NCBI GenBank assembly: GCA_015179125.1 | Contig: WHVA01000279.1 | Coordinates: forward strand, 83,018 to 147,017 | Length of the DNA stretch: 64,000 nucleotides | DNA from: Gautieria morchelliformis | Taxonomy: Eukaryota; Basidiomycota; Agaricomycetes; Gomphales; Gomphaceae | Direction of reading: 5' to 3' | Shown: positions 19,948 through 30,859 of the stretch, one piece after another | Position numbering within the stretch: the stretch's first letter is position 1 | How the letters are laid out: each line of letters starts with the position of its first letter | Translations under genes and position numbers: made by a program | Notes under the pieces: model-generated | The model's database searches: none | What the model was told of the DNA's origin: nothing | Seen by the model: only the letters and a program-made list of their open reading frames with translations

Positions 19948-21856
19948 CTAGGTGGATACCCATGCTTCACACGGGGGTGTAGGTCAAACGCATTGGGTAA
20001 ATCAAACTTGGGATAAGTAAAACACATCTCATTGCAATGGAAGTAGCTATAAGTAACACATCAAGATAGGTAATGACTCTACACATGTCTGCATGTGCCC
20101 AAGTATAGCATGCATAGCATGTCCTCCATGCATAGCCTCGAATATAGCATGCTTATTGTGTCCCTGGCCCACATATAACATGTCCCCAAGTATAGTGTGT
20201 GTAGCATGTCCTCCATGCATAGTGTGTCTCCACATGTTGCATATCCCCAAGTACAGTGTGCATGGCATGTCCCACATGCATGGCATGTCCCACATGCATG
20301 GCATGTCCCACATGCATGGCATGTCCCACATGCATAGCATGTCCCTGGTGTGTAGCATTTCCCCAAACATAGCGTGTCCCTAAATTATAGCATGTGTGTC
20401 CCCCATGCATAGCGTGTCCCCCAAGTATAGCATGTGTAGAATGTCCCGTGTTTGTAGTGTATTCCCCTGTAGTGTGTCCCTTGTTTGTACCATGTCCCCC
20501 AAGCATAGTGTGTCCCCACATATAGTGTGCACATCCCCATGCATAGCATGCTTGTCCCCACGCATAACATGCGTGTCTCCATGCATAACATGCGTGTCCC
20601 CATGCATAACATGCGTGTCCCATGCATAGCATGCATGTTAGTGTGTGTAGCATGCCCCTCAAGTATAGCATGCATAGCATGTCCCAATGGCATGTGTAGC
20701 ACATCCCCAAGGGCTTCAAAGTGAAGCGAGCAGGGGCTGATACTTATCATTAATTTTTCGCAAACTCAGGGACATGTATCAATATCTATTTTGTGACATA
20801 TACAGACATAAATACAATAGTAAAGGAAGCCATATTTAAGCAGCTGCTGTCATTAATTTTAGCAAAGTCAGGATTATCTATTTTTCGAAAAAATGTCAAG
20901 AAAATGTCCAGTACATTTAAGCTGAAGTTGTTATTAATTTTAGCAGAGTCAAGATTATCTATTTTTGAAAAATGTCAAAAAAAATGCACTGTACATTTAA
21001 GCTGACAATTTTCACTAAGTCAGGATAATTTATTGACATCTATCTGCGAAAAAATGTCAAAAAAGTACAGTACATTGAAGCAGAGGCTGTTATTAATGCC
21101 CAGCCAAAGCCATAGTAAGCCAACCACCAGTATAGCCAGAGAGGAGTGGCTGGTAAGTGGCTTTACAGTGAATAAAACAATAAAACAAACCACATTTAAA
21201 AGCAGAATCTCATTAATTTTAGAGGGAACTTATTGATGTCTATTTTCGAAAAAAACCTGAAAAATATTGATATTAAAATACATTTTTTTCAGCAGTCTTT
21301 GGATGGTATTTAAATCTATTTTCGAAAAAAATCACCAAAATATAATACACTATGAAAAAACAAAGAACTAATAAAATTACAAACACAAATAGAATAAAAT
21401 ACATGGCAATGCATTAAACAAAACATATTACCTACCAATAGAAAGCCAGCCAAGCAATAGACAGGCAGCCAGCTAAAGCAGGAGACAGCAGACAGAGCAG
21501 ACAGAGCACATAGCAGACAGCAGACAGAGGAATCGCCGGTTGGGCAGGTTCCTGGCGTTCCCTCCTTACCGTTCGGCCTTTATACCGCACGCGCGTGTCG
21601 TGCACGGACCACGCTCGCGTATGCCCGCTCTGGTCGCGAACGGGTCACGTGACCGCTGCGCAGCGTTCTATGCTCCGGCTGCGCCGCTCGCCGCTGACCT
21701 AATTTGGAACGCACACGGTCACGTGACCATGCTGCGCAGCGTTCTTGGCTCGCGGCTGCGCCGCTCGCATCCGATTGGCCAGCTGACAAATTGATGACCT
21801 AAAACCTGACATAAGCTCGACGCCCACAACCCACCGAGCCGCTTTCATATAGTGTA
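19948..21856 (-). mobile_element. Non-autonomous Helitron unit B3
   Basis: The 3' end is CTAG at 19948-19951, and the 5' end at 21856 is next to the CTAG of the autonomous Helitron. The interior has the shortest minisatellite of the three (20085-20710), with a local run of four 20-bp CATGTCCCACATGCATGG units near 20270-20330, followed by the AT-rich repeats and a short CAGACAG tract (21483-21530). No gene. Confidence 0.77.
20085..20710. repeat. 21-bp minisatellite in Helitron B3
   Basis: Same repeat family as in B1 and B2. It includes an expansion of almost identical units at about 20268-20335, evidence of recent slippage or unequal exchange. Confidence 0.88.
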
Positions 21857-22006
21857 ACTAGGTGGGTACCCGCGCTTCGCGCGGGGGTGTAGGTCAAACG
21901 CATCGGTAAGGTCAAGTGCATTGGGGAAAATAAAAGTAACCAATTTGCATCAAGTAAAATCAAGTAACACACATAAACCATATCAAGAGAAGTGGATATA
22001 ATAAAA

Positions 22007-23911
22007 TCAAGGAGCTCTAAGTAATACATCTTTATATACAATGTTGGTTGTGTCCAAACCCTCCTCAAGCAAGACCTTCACTCTGTTCCAATTGGTCCCT
22101 CTTGATACACCAACATACAACTGACCATGTCCAAACACTGGATATCTCAGGTCCAGCCCAACCGTACCCAAAGACTGTCCTTGAGACTTGTTGATAGTCA
22201 TTGCAAATGCCAAACGCACTGGAAACTGCCTCCTTTGCAGCACAAATGGCAACTCTCCCTCTGATGGCTTAATGATGATCCTGGGGATGAAAGCAATATT
22301 GCCTGCACGTGGACCTGAGATGATCCTGACCTCCAACACTCTAATGCTTATCCTCACCAACCGCAACCTTGTCCCATTGCATAGTCCTTGCTTCTGATCC
22401 AAATTGCGCAACAGCATCAGAGGCACTCCAGGCTTGACTTCCAAGCGAGCAGGAGGAAGACAGCCCATCTCTATGGAATTCAGATACTCCACAGGATACC
22501 GATCTGCATCGTCGGATTCTTCAATGGAATTTGCGCAGTGCAAGACTTGAGCATCACCTGGAAACTCCCTAAACACCATGGAATTGATCTCATTGACCTC
22601 AGTGTTTCTGGCACAGAGGATGGCACGCTCCAGAAAGTAATTATCCTGGGCAGGGACTTGATTGCCAATGCCAGGGTATATTTCCTGGATCAGATCTTCA
22701 ATTCCAGGGCCACCCACCATGTGAGGAGGCAGTGAGAACGTATGATCTAGTGGGAGATCCTTTCCCTGGCCCACATTCTGCAGCCATTCTGCAAACCTGG
22801 CTCTGTCAGGGTCATTTCTCACCCGCATGTTCTCTGTCAGATGGAGGACCCTGATCTTTGGCCACAGATATGACTTCTGAAGGGTAGCTCCCACGATATC
22901 CTCCTTGGAGCCTTTAGGGACAATTGGGAGAGTCTGCTGAAAGTCACCTCCAAAGGCGACTGTGATGCCACCAAAGGGTCTGTCAGGCTGGTCAAGGAAA
23001 TCCCTCAGTGTCCTGTCAATGGCCTCTATGGCATGGCGATGCTGCATTGCAGCCTCATCCCAGATGAGGAGACTGGCCTGTCTCAGCATGTCATCCTTGT
23101 CAGAGTTCTTTTTCATGGAGGAGAAAGAACGCTCATGGACAGGAATGGGAATTCCAAGCATGCTATGAGAGGTTGTACCCTTAGTGAGGATAAGTGCAGC
23201 CATTGCAGATGAGGCTACTGCAATCACAATGAGGCTCTCCACTCTACAGGAGTGGATTAGAGTGTTCCATGTGAATGATTTCCCAGCACCACCTGAGCCA
23301 GTGACAAAAAACATTTGTCCATCAGGTTTCCCATGAGCATCTCTGGTCAGTGCCGACCGTAATATCTGATCATGCGCAGACCTTTGCCCCTCATTCAGCC
23401 TGGGAACCTCCTCATCAGCTATGTCCCTCTCTTCAACAGGGTCATAGTCCCTCTGCTCAGCTATGAACCTGTTTCCAATGAGGGCCTCCCACTCGCCTGC
23501 CACCCGAGGCATATCATCAAAGCTGCTCAAGGACATTCCACCCTGCTGGAGGATTTTTTCCAAGAGAAAGAGGCCAAAATCATAAACCTGATCGTCCTGT
23601 GGATTCTGCATACCATGTCTGATTTGGAGCTGATGTCTGAGATCATCACATATGTGCTCCCTGAAGCCATCCCATAATCTGCCGGGGCCCGATGGATTGC
23701 AATGGCCAAGGATGGTGGCAAAGAGATGTCTGAGCTGAGCACCTGTTTTCATGCCACTGGCTTCCTGGAGACACAACCTCAACTCCTGATCATCATCCAG
23801 AAGTCCCCTTGCACGACAGGCCTCCTTGTAAGTAGCATATTGTATGCCATCCACCGACCTAAGCTCCTCAAAGGATCTAGCCCCCTTGACCACTGTGAGG
23901 AGAGTGCGCAC
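22007..23911 (-). pseudogene. Helitron helicase domain (PIF1-like)
   Basis: A 634-residue frame forming the C-terminal half of the Helitron transposase. It is a superfamily 1 DNA helicase that unwinds the displaced strand during rolling-circle transposition. Visible motifs: Walker A GSGGAGKSF near residue 208, Walker B region LIWDEAAM near 285, GGDFQQTLP near 325, an arginine-containing LTENMR, and the C-terminal INKSQGQSLGTVG and GHGQLYVGVSR (residues about 575-610). It ends with NIVYKDVLLR. The frame is intact across the helicase, but its upstream join to Rep near 23910-23990 is frameshifted, so it is counted as broken. Confidence 0.9.
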
Positions 23912-25022
23912 AAAAAATCTCTCTCCTGATTAGGGTTTGCAAAGTGAAGGCGACCGATGCTATAACCTCTTGGCGTGGTGTCCATACCTTTTCCTGTGCT
24001 TGCCAGGTAAAATGCTCAGGAAACTCCACATAGAGCAGATCACGTGCTTCAGGGTAGATATCATTGGCCTCAAAGTAAGCCATGAGCAGTGTCTTTTTCG
24101 CCTCAGCCCTTTCCAGGATGTTGTCCACATCCTGGTTGGGATCAAAGATGATTGTGTGATGGTCCTTTTCATGGACTGGCAGTGCCATGACTGCAGGCAC
24201 CTGGGTGTGGATTTCCCGCTCCAGCAACCTCCAACAGGCCTCATGAGCACTGACATAGCGAGCGTCCAGGTACTGCTTAATTTCATCCTGGGTGCGACCA
24301 AACTCCATGGTGGTCCGATCATGGCCCTTGTAGAGATACTTGTGGATATACTTGATACACCTCACATTGATGGTGAGTTCAGGGTTGATGTGACACCAGA
24401 ATTTGAGCAAGAGCAGAGCAGAGTATGGCACAACCCATCTGTTGTCCAGCATGTCACCTCTGACATTGTGCAGCCTTCCATCATTGCGACGACGATATTT
24501 TGGATATCCATCCTCATTCAGACTGGTTTCCTCACAGAATGGCTTTGGGAAGTTTTTCTTGCACTTGCCATTTTCCATGCAGGGTGCGTTTGGTTTCATT
24601 TGTCCACAGGGACCATGTGTCATCAGCTCACAGACCAACCGGTAGAGGACAGGATGAGTCTCTGGATCAGGGAACTCTGCCGAAATCATTGAATCCACCT
24701 CATGTGGATGTCTGATCTTGGAATCTCTTTCAAACCAGATAAGAATATGCATGTGTGGGAGTCCCCTTTTCTGGAATTCAATGGTGTGCACGCGAGCGAC
24801 GGTTTCCCCAAAAATCTTTTCCTTGACGATCAAGTCAATGAGGTATTTCTTTTTGAGCTGGAACACCCGCGACACCAGGTCAGGTCTGTCCTGAGGAGTT
24901 TGTCCGGGCAACAATGCATCCAATACCTCCTGCCAGTTGGGATTGGCAGTCATGGTAATAAAGAGATCTGCCACACCATACTTCCTTGAAATGGCCAGAG
25001 AGTTCTGCAGGTTTTCCTGCAT
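23877..25022 (-). pseudogene. Helitron Rep (HUH endonuclease) domain
   Basis: This frame carries the replication initiator part of the transposase, which nicks the element ends through a tyrosine. The HUH motif is GLPHMHILIWF (residues about 86-96), with His-hydrophobic-His. The tyrosine motif is seen at KYIHKYLYKG (about 224-233), with two Tyr and the Lys expected of Helitron Rep. Conserved ITMTANPNW, GPCG and C-KNFPKPF segments lie around them. Upstream the frame is interrupted near 25030 and near 25320, and downstream near 23930-23990, so at least three frameshifts separate the parts of what was one long protein. Confidence 0.88.
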
Positions 25023-26142
25023 GTCCCGTGTCCCCCCTGAAATGTGGCAGGCAGAATGGATCTTATGCCCAAGTTGTTTGGATCTCTGTCATTGTCATTG
25101 CGATGAAAGGCATCCATCATCTGGTTATACATCTCAGCACGGAGAGTGTGTTGATTTGTCCTGATCCACCACAGCCTGCTTTGCTCTGCAGCGGCCCAAG
25201 AGTCTACAATGTACTGCTGGAATAATTTGCCAGCGCGCAGGAGTGTTGTAGGTTCTTCTGTTCTCTGGAAGAGACGATAGGAATGGAACTGAATTTGGGT
25301 GACACACCCACTTCGCTCACGCCCGTCTGGTAATTGGCGATAGCGAATACCAGGTTGCCACCCCAACTCTCCCTGGGAAAGAGCAAGACATAGTGAAGAG
25401 AGGCATAGTTTGGATTCATATCGGATACCCTTTTAAAACGTCCACCTTTGAGCTGGACAATAATATCCCTAGGTTCAGGGATGATGCCATCTCCAGGAAG
25501 AACCACCGCAATCTCATCCGCAGTAGGGATATTATACCTCCTAGGATCCCTGTGTTCCCTGTATGTGAGCCTAGCCCGGATCTCACCATTCTGTCCCTGA
25601 GCTCTGAGCCTCTCAGCCGCTTGTCTATATATGGGAACATGAGGATTGCATAGGAGGAGCATTTCCTGCAAGTCTCCCATGATAGTTGGAGACAGACCTG
25701 GGTTACGCGCGTTCCTCTGTGCCAAAGCCAATGCTGGATCATATATATAAAGTTGGGCATACTGTATCCGCCTCCCAGGGTTAGGGATGAGAGAGCCATG
25801 AGTATGATACAGTTCGCCCTGCAGCTTGAGGACATATGGACCACGACCCTCCCGAAGCAAATCTGGATCAAACTCGGCTCCCAAGGAAGTGAATGCAAAT
25901 GCAGCATTGTACTGCCTGATGTTCTTGCGAAACTGTTTGGCCTCAGGGTCCTGGCCCTCTAAGAGCCGTCTCAATGGCTGAGGGAGCACTGGCAGCTCTG
26001 GAAGCTGCACCTTTCCTTCCATACAGCAATCACCAAATATGGGCCGCCGATTTGAGGATCTCTGCAGGCGTTCTGTCATCCAGTGTAATGCTCCACAGTC
26101 AGGGCAGGGAATAACCATGGGACCCAGATCATGATGCTGCAC
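25023..26142 (-). pseudogene. N-terminal part of the Helitron Rep-helicase protein
   Basis: The main frame (26142-25204) begins near a Cys-rich segment PCPDCGALHW, the zinc-binding type found at the N-terminus of Helitron proteins. It continues through QYNAAFAFTSLGA, RRIQYAQLYIYDP and YASLHYVLLFP, all typical of the Helitron-like N domain. Near 25320 the frame shifts, and the expected continuation (LFQQYIVDSWAAAEQ, QMMDAFHRND) is read in another frame at 25366-24950. Frameshifts, not an intron, look the likely cause, since no splice signals are needed to join the parts. Confidence 0.82.
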
Positions 26143-26153
26143 ATCTGCCTCAA

Positions 26154-26800
26154 TTATTCTAGAGCGACCAAGTGGAACAGGAGGAGGAGGTCGCTGAGGA
26201 CGCTGCCGAGGTACAGGGAGTGGCTGAGGAGCTGAGGAGGTGCAAGGAGTGGCTGAAGAGGCTGTGGAGGTGCAGGGAGTGGCTGAGGAGGCTGAGGAGG
26301 TGCAGGGAGTGGCTGAGGAGGCCGAGGAGGTGCAGGCAGTCGCTGAAGAGGCCGCAGAAGTGCAGGGAGTAGCGGAGGCATTGGTCTTACTGCATTAGCC
26401 TGAGCCCGCAATGCTGCACCGCTGCCGAACCACTACAGGAGGTCTAGGAGCTGGTTGTAAAGGTGCCTGCCTGGGTCTTCCCAAGGGCTGTGCTGGGATA
26501 GGCTGTATACCAGCAGTGTGAGCATGCAAATCTGCCACCGCTGTAGAGCCTACTGCCAAATGTCCAATTCCAGCCGCCTGAGCACGCAACTGAGCAATTG
26601 CTGCAGAACCTACTACAGGAGGTCTAGGAGCTGGTTGTAAAGGTGCCTGCCTGTGTCTTCCCAAGGGCTGTGCTGGGATAGGCTGTAACCCAGCAGCATG
26701 AGCACGCAAATCTGCCACCGCTGTAGAGCCTACTACAGGTTGTCCAATTCCAGCCGCCTGAGCACGCAACTGAGCAATTGCTGCAGAACCTGCTACAGGA
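26154..26800 (-). repeat. Pro/Ala-rich repeats upstream of the Helitron Rep domain
   Basis: 26172-26370 is a tandem array of about 30-bp GGAGTGGCTGAGGAGG units that reads on the minus strand as Pro-Gln/Ala-Pro repeats. 26400-26790 contains two and a half copies of a roughly 180-bp unit encoding about 60 residues with RAQAAGI and QPIPAQPLGR words. Both are open on the minus strand, in line with the gene, so they may be a low-complexity N-terminal tail of the protein or a repeat-rich leader. Confidence 0.6.
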
Positions 26801-27469
26801 GCTGGCTGTCCAGCGTCAGGCCTATTTCTTCTGAGGGGCTGTAATCGTGGATAGCTGCTAACTGTGCACGAAGGGCTGCCACCTGCTCTCCAGGACTGGG
26901 ATCAGGTGGATATGATGGCCCCGCAAGCGTAGGAGGGCAATGGAGCTGGCTGTACAGGGTCTGGCCTATGTCCTCTCAGGGGCTGCCATGGTGTGATAAC
27001 TGCTAACTGAGCACGAAGGGCTGCCACCTGCTCTGTAGGACTGGGATCAGGAGCAAGTGATGGCCCGCAGGCATTGGTGGACGTGATGGCCCTGCCACAG
27101 GTTGTTGAAAAGGATCGGCTGCACTGCTTCTAGAAGGAGGGTGAGGGATGGCAAAAGGCGGTGGTGGAGGGGGTGGCTGGTTCTGAGCTCCAATATGCGC
27201 TCTCCGACGCGCTCTCCGATGACTGGGTGGTGTCATACCTCCTGCCCCTCCCTCGCACTTTGACGCACCTGCCGACGGATGCTCTCTGGGGTAGATGGAT
27301 CCCTGAGAAATGCAGGCATAAGAGTAGAGAGAGAATAAAGATATCAATATCAGACTTACATCGCAAGCAGAATAAGGCAAACTCAGGGAAAACAGGCTGT
27401 GCGGGTATCTCAGACGGATTGCAAAGCCACTGATCCTAATATAAATACTGCAAACAGCAGATACAGTTA
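26801..27469. other. Helitron 5' leader, no clear gene
   Basis: This is minus-strand sequence upstream of the Rep-helicase gene. It contains a further weak repeat of the AGCACGAAGGGCTGCCACCTGCTC type (26860 and 27010) and short Pro-rich open frames on the minus strand (27380-27003). It may hold the start of the gene or its promoter. I see no element I can name. Confidence 0.35.
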
Positions 27470-28205
27470 CAAAAACTTACCAGAAAGGGGATAATACCCA
27501 GGTAGGGTATGCAGTAGTGACAGGACAAATGCACTTGAAAAGTGCCTACAAAATGCCAAAAAAGCAAAGTTATAGCAAATAACAAATAATAAGCATCAAG
27601 AAAAGGCAGATACAATACCATAACACTCACCAGAAACAGCCAGGTAGCAGGTGCAGCAGTGACAGGACAAATGTCACTTGAAAAGTGCCTAAAAAAAGCC
27701 AAAAAAGCGAAATTATGGCAAATAAGAAGATAATAAGCATCAAGAAAAGGCAGGTACAATGCCATAACACTCACCAGAAACAGCCAGGTAGCAAGTGCAG
27801 CAGTGACAGAAAGAATGTCACTTGAAAAGTGCCTAAAAAAAGCCAAAAAAGTGAGAATTATGGCAAATAAGAAGATAATAAGCCTCAAGAAAAGGCAGGT
27901 ACAATAGCATAGCACTCACCAGAAACAGCCAGGTAGCAGGTGCAGCAGTGACAGGACAAATTGTCACTTGAACAGTGCCTAAAAAAAGCCAAAAAAGCGA
28001 AATTATAGCAAAAAAGAACATAATAAGCATCAAGAAAAGGCAGGTACAATAGCATAGCACTCACCAGAAACAGCCAGATAGCAGGTGCAGCAGTGACAGG
28101 ACAATTGTCACTTGAACAGTGCCTAAAAAAGCCAAAAAAGCGAAATTATAAATAACAAACATAAAAAAAGGCAGTTTCAGTAGCATCAAACTCACCAGAA
28201 AGAAC
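27470..28205. repeat. 145-bp tandem repeats in the 5' part of the Helitron
   Basis: Five consecutive units of about 130-151 bp start at about 27480, 27631, 27773, 27918 and 28064. They share CACCAGAAACAGCCAG, a GTCACTTGAA segment, and the tract GCCTAAAAAAAGCC. Units differ by small indels. A partial sixth begins near 28194. Confidence 0.88.
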
Positions 28206-28479
28206 CTAGATAGGAAGTTAATAGAAGAGATGCAGGTGGTGGGAGGGATGGGATGGGATGGGATGATGGTAGAAGGAGGGCAGAGGGGACCGGCTGCGCA
28301 GCGTCTGCCAGGTCACCCAGCGCTGTACCGGCAAGCACCAGAACCGGTCTGGCTGGGCCTGGGCCTAGGGCTCGCGGCTGCGCCGCTCGCTCCGCTGACC
28401 TAATTATTACGTAACATTATTTGTAACATTATTAGTCAGCGGTGCGCCCACAACCCACCGAGCGCGTTTCACTCTTAGA

Positions 28480-28914
28480 TGGGAGTTGTGTTCCACCGCC
28501 TGGTGTATATTACCCTGATTCTATAGTCTCCTCAAAGCAAGAAAATCCTCAGCCTGCATGAAGGGATAGGTCTCCCCTGCTTCTGCCTTCTCAAAGATGC
28601 GCTGATCGTGGAGAAAACTAGTTTACCTGCCAGCGGTTCCAGAGGTTTGAATACATCTTGCAAAATGTAAGTCGCCTTTGTTGAAATACAACAACATGTT
28701 GTGTCCCGCCAACGCGCGATCATTGAGCATCCAACTTGAATTTTGGATGTCATATGGTAAGTTGGAATTTGCCGATGGCGACACATCGACGTTCAGACCT
28801 GTATGGCTGCCAATAAGGATAATCAGCAGATAATAAAGGGACTCCAGATCGTTGCAATGGGCTGTTATGTAAACGATTTTTGAGAGCATTGCACTGCATG
28901 AAAACATAAGAACC
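28480..28914 (-). pseudogene. Possible fragment of a FunK1-type fungal protein kinase
   Basis: This is the stretch between the Helitron and a Copia LTR. On the minus strand (28907 to about 28530) a 94-codon frame contains NDLESLYYLLIIL, reminiscent of the conserved (H/N)DLES-xYYVL segment in the C-lobe of fungal FunK1 kinases. A downstream W and FNKGD region could correspond to the W...K segment of that family. No catalytic loop is present, so at most it is a remnant. The family link rests on one motif and should be treated as tentative. Confidence 0.35.
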
Positions 28915-29144
28915 TGTTAGTAATCAGGACGATGATGCAGCCGAGGCAGAGCCGGCACGGCACGCACTTAGCCGGAAGTTCGAGAACGCTCTCGACTCCG
29001 GGTTGCTGGTGCACCGGCATCGCATCGGCACAGCAGCTCGAAGATATTAGTAATACAATGGACTTCATATTTTGTCTATAAAGGCAGAACGATCTCAAAT
29101 AGATCGTAGTATAACAGACTATTATTTTACTCCTTCGTTCTACA
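28915..29144 (+). repeat. 5' LTR of a Ty1/Copia element
   Basis: This 230-bp block runs from TGTTAGTAAT to TTCTACA, with a TATAAA-like TCTATAAAGG at about 29077. It is immediately followed by GGTTATGGGCCCC, in the position of a primer-binding site. Gag starts 90 bp downstream. No second LTR is in the window, so the boundaries are inferred from the TG...CA ends. Confidence 0.6.
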
Positions 29145-29233
29145 GGTTATGGGCCCCGGCCATAACTAAACTATTACACATCTAACTTACTCCAACTACG
29201 CTCTATATTCCACCGACTCAATACCAATCGACA

Positions 29234-30605
29234 ATGTCGAGTAGCAACAACACGTACAAGATCGACCCCTTGAATGGGGACAATTACGCCGGCGGCTCAA
29301 GTGGATACTCGACAATTTAGATCTATGGGACGTGGCTATCGGCAGGGAGACGGAACCGAGACCGGCAGATGCTGGCAACGTCACTGCGACCGAGCAGCAA
29401 GAAATTGACGATTGGAGAAGGAAGGACAAAAAGGCTAGAAAAGAAATTTGCCTTAGAGTCGCCGACGAACAACTGGTGTACATCAATCAGACGATGTCTG
29501 CATTTGCTGTATGGGCTAGTTTACAAGCGATATTTGAATCTAAGGGAGCCGTTGGGATCGTAAATCTCCGAAGAGATTTCTTCTGGACGCTTGCCGAGGA
29601 CGGCGTGAACATGGAGGAGCACGTACACAAGCTCCATGGCATTCAACAGGAACTGAATGTGCGGGGACATTACATCAATGACACCGAGTTCTCGAACACG
29701 TTGCTGACATCACTACCAGATTCTTGGTCGGCATTTATTATGGCAGTAAACTCCAGTGGAGCCGGGACGACAGCTGCTATATTAATAGCTCGAGTTCTCG
29801 ATGAGGATCGAGCACGGAAAGCTGGATCAGCACGGCAGACGGCGCTTAAGACGCAACAACGTCACAGGCCCAGAAAAGATGACTCAGGAGCAACAAAGGG
29901 AAAGTGCCGAAATTGCGGCAAGAAGGGTCATTACGTGAAGGACTGCTGGGCGAAAGGTGATGGCAAGGAAGGCCAAGCACCAAAGTGGTTCAAATCAGGG
30001 AACAAAGAGACAGTTAAACAAGCAGAAGAAAAGGATTTCGCATTTGTATCCAAGGAGGTAGCATACAGTGCTATATCTGCATCCGACTGGCTAGCCGATT
30101 CAGCGGCAACAACACACATAGCCCGAAGCCAAAATGATTTCGCTAGCTATGCCGAGGACCCATCAGAAATTGAAGGAATTTCACCTGATGTGGTACTACA
30201 CACACAAGGTCGAGGCACTATATACATGGAATTCAAGGTCGGCGCCAAGACGAACATGATCGAACTATGTGACGTCAAGCATGCACCAGATGCGCCGAAC
30301 AACCTTATCAGTGTAGGGCGTCTAACTGATAAGGGCAACACAGCCACATTTACAGGCACCGGCGTCGAATTCAAAACACGCACTGGAGTTATTTTTGCAC
30401 AGGGACAGAAGCGCAGGAGGCTATTCTGTATGAAGGCACGGGTCACTTGATCAATCGAGGCACAGGACTTTGCGGCAGCGGCAAAGGGGCGGTCATGGGA
30501 CAAATGGCACAGGATACTCGGGCACATCAATATAAATTCTATAAAGATGTTGAAATCTAATGATCTAGTTACTGGACTTGAGATCGACAAGTCAAACAAG
30601 CCGAG
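29234..30605 (+). pseudogene. Copia Gag-Pol N-terminal part, interrupted
   Basis: The ATG at 29234 starts the usual Copia Gag opening (YKIDPLNGDNYA). A frameshift near 29290 moves the rest into the frame that stays open to 30450. Domains: UBN2-type Gag with RLKWILDNLDLWD; a CCHC knuckle CRNCGKKGHYVKDC at about 29911-29950; protease with WLADSAATTHIA (D-S-A instead of D-S-G) near 30090; and after a TGA at 30448 the GAG-pre-integrase motif WDKWHRILGHIN near 30505-30540. Coding sequence stops exactly at 30605, where the LTR of chromovirus X begins. Integrase, RT and RNase H are absent and do not reappear on the other side of X. Confidence 0.87.
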
Positions 30606-30818
30606 TGTAAAAATATCTATCTTAAGCCTCAGGTCACAAGAGCACGACAGAACTTAACCAGTGTGTGGTATTCTGATGCTACGTAGTGACAGTGTAAGGG
30701 TAAGATGCGATGGGGACCGCTGGCCGGTTCCCACGCATAAACTATACAGTGGGTCCCTAAGGGGCCCACTGGGATTATGTAATAACTAATGTACATGTAG
30801 ATACATGGGTTATTTACA
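30606..30818 (-). repeat. 3' LTR of chromovirus X
   Basis: TGTAAA to TTTACA, with 6-bp inverted termini. It lies directly against the Copia fragment on its left and the polypurine tract on its right. Confidence 0.92.
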
Positions 30819-30859
30819 CCCTCCCCCTCTATAGATAACTATAGGGGTTAATTACTACT

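Larger units (their letters stand above)
21858..28479 (-). mobile_element. Autonomous-type Helitron, decayed
   Basis: Read on the minus strand, the element starts TC at 28479 after an A and ends CTAG at 21858 before a T, as expected for insertion between A and T. A perfect hairpin (21869-21885) lies 11 nt before the 3' end. It encodes the Rep-helicase protein of rolling-circle transposons, broken by several frameshifts. Between the 5' end and the gene are about 0.7 kb of 145-bp tandem repeats and a Pro/Ala-rich repeat region. At 6.6 kb it is of normal size for an autonomous Helitron. It probably represents the enzyme source of the B units, whose ends it shares. Confidence 0.85.

Noticed and set aside
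26154-26411. Proline-rich peptide as an independent gene
   Set aside because: It is a short tandem repeat directly upstream of, and in the same orientation as, the Helitron Rep gene; better read as its low-complexity leader.
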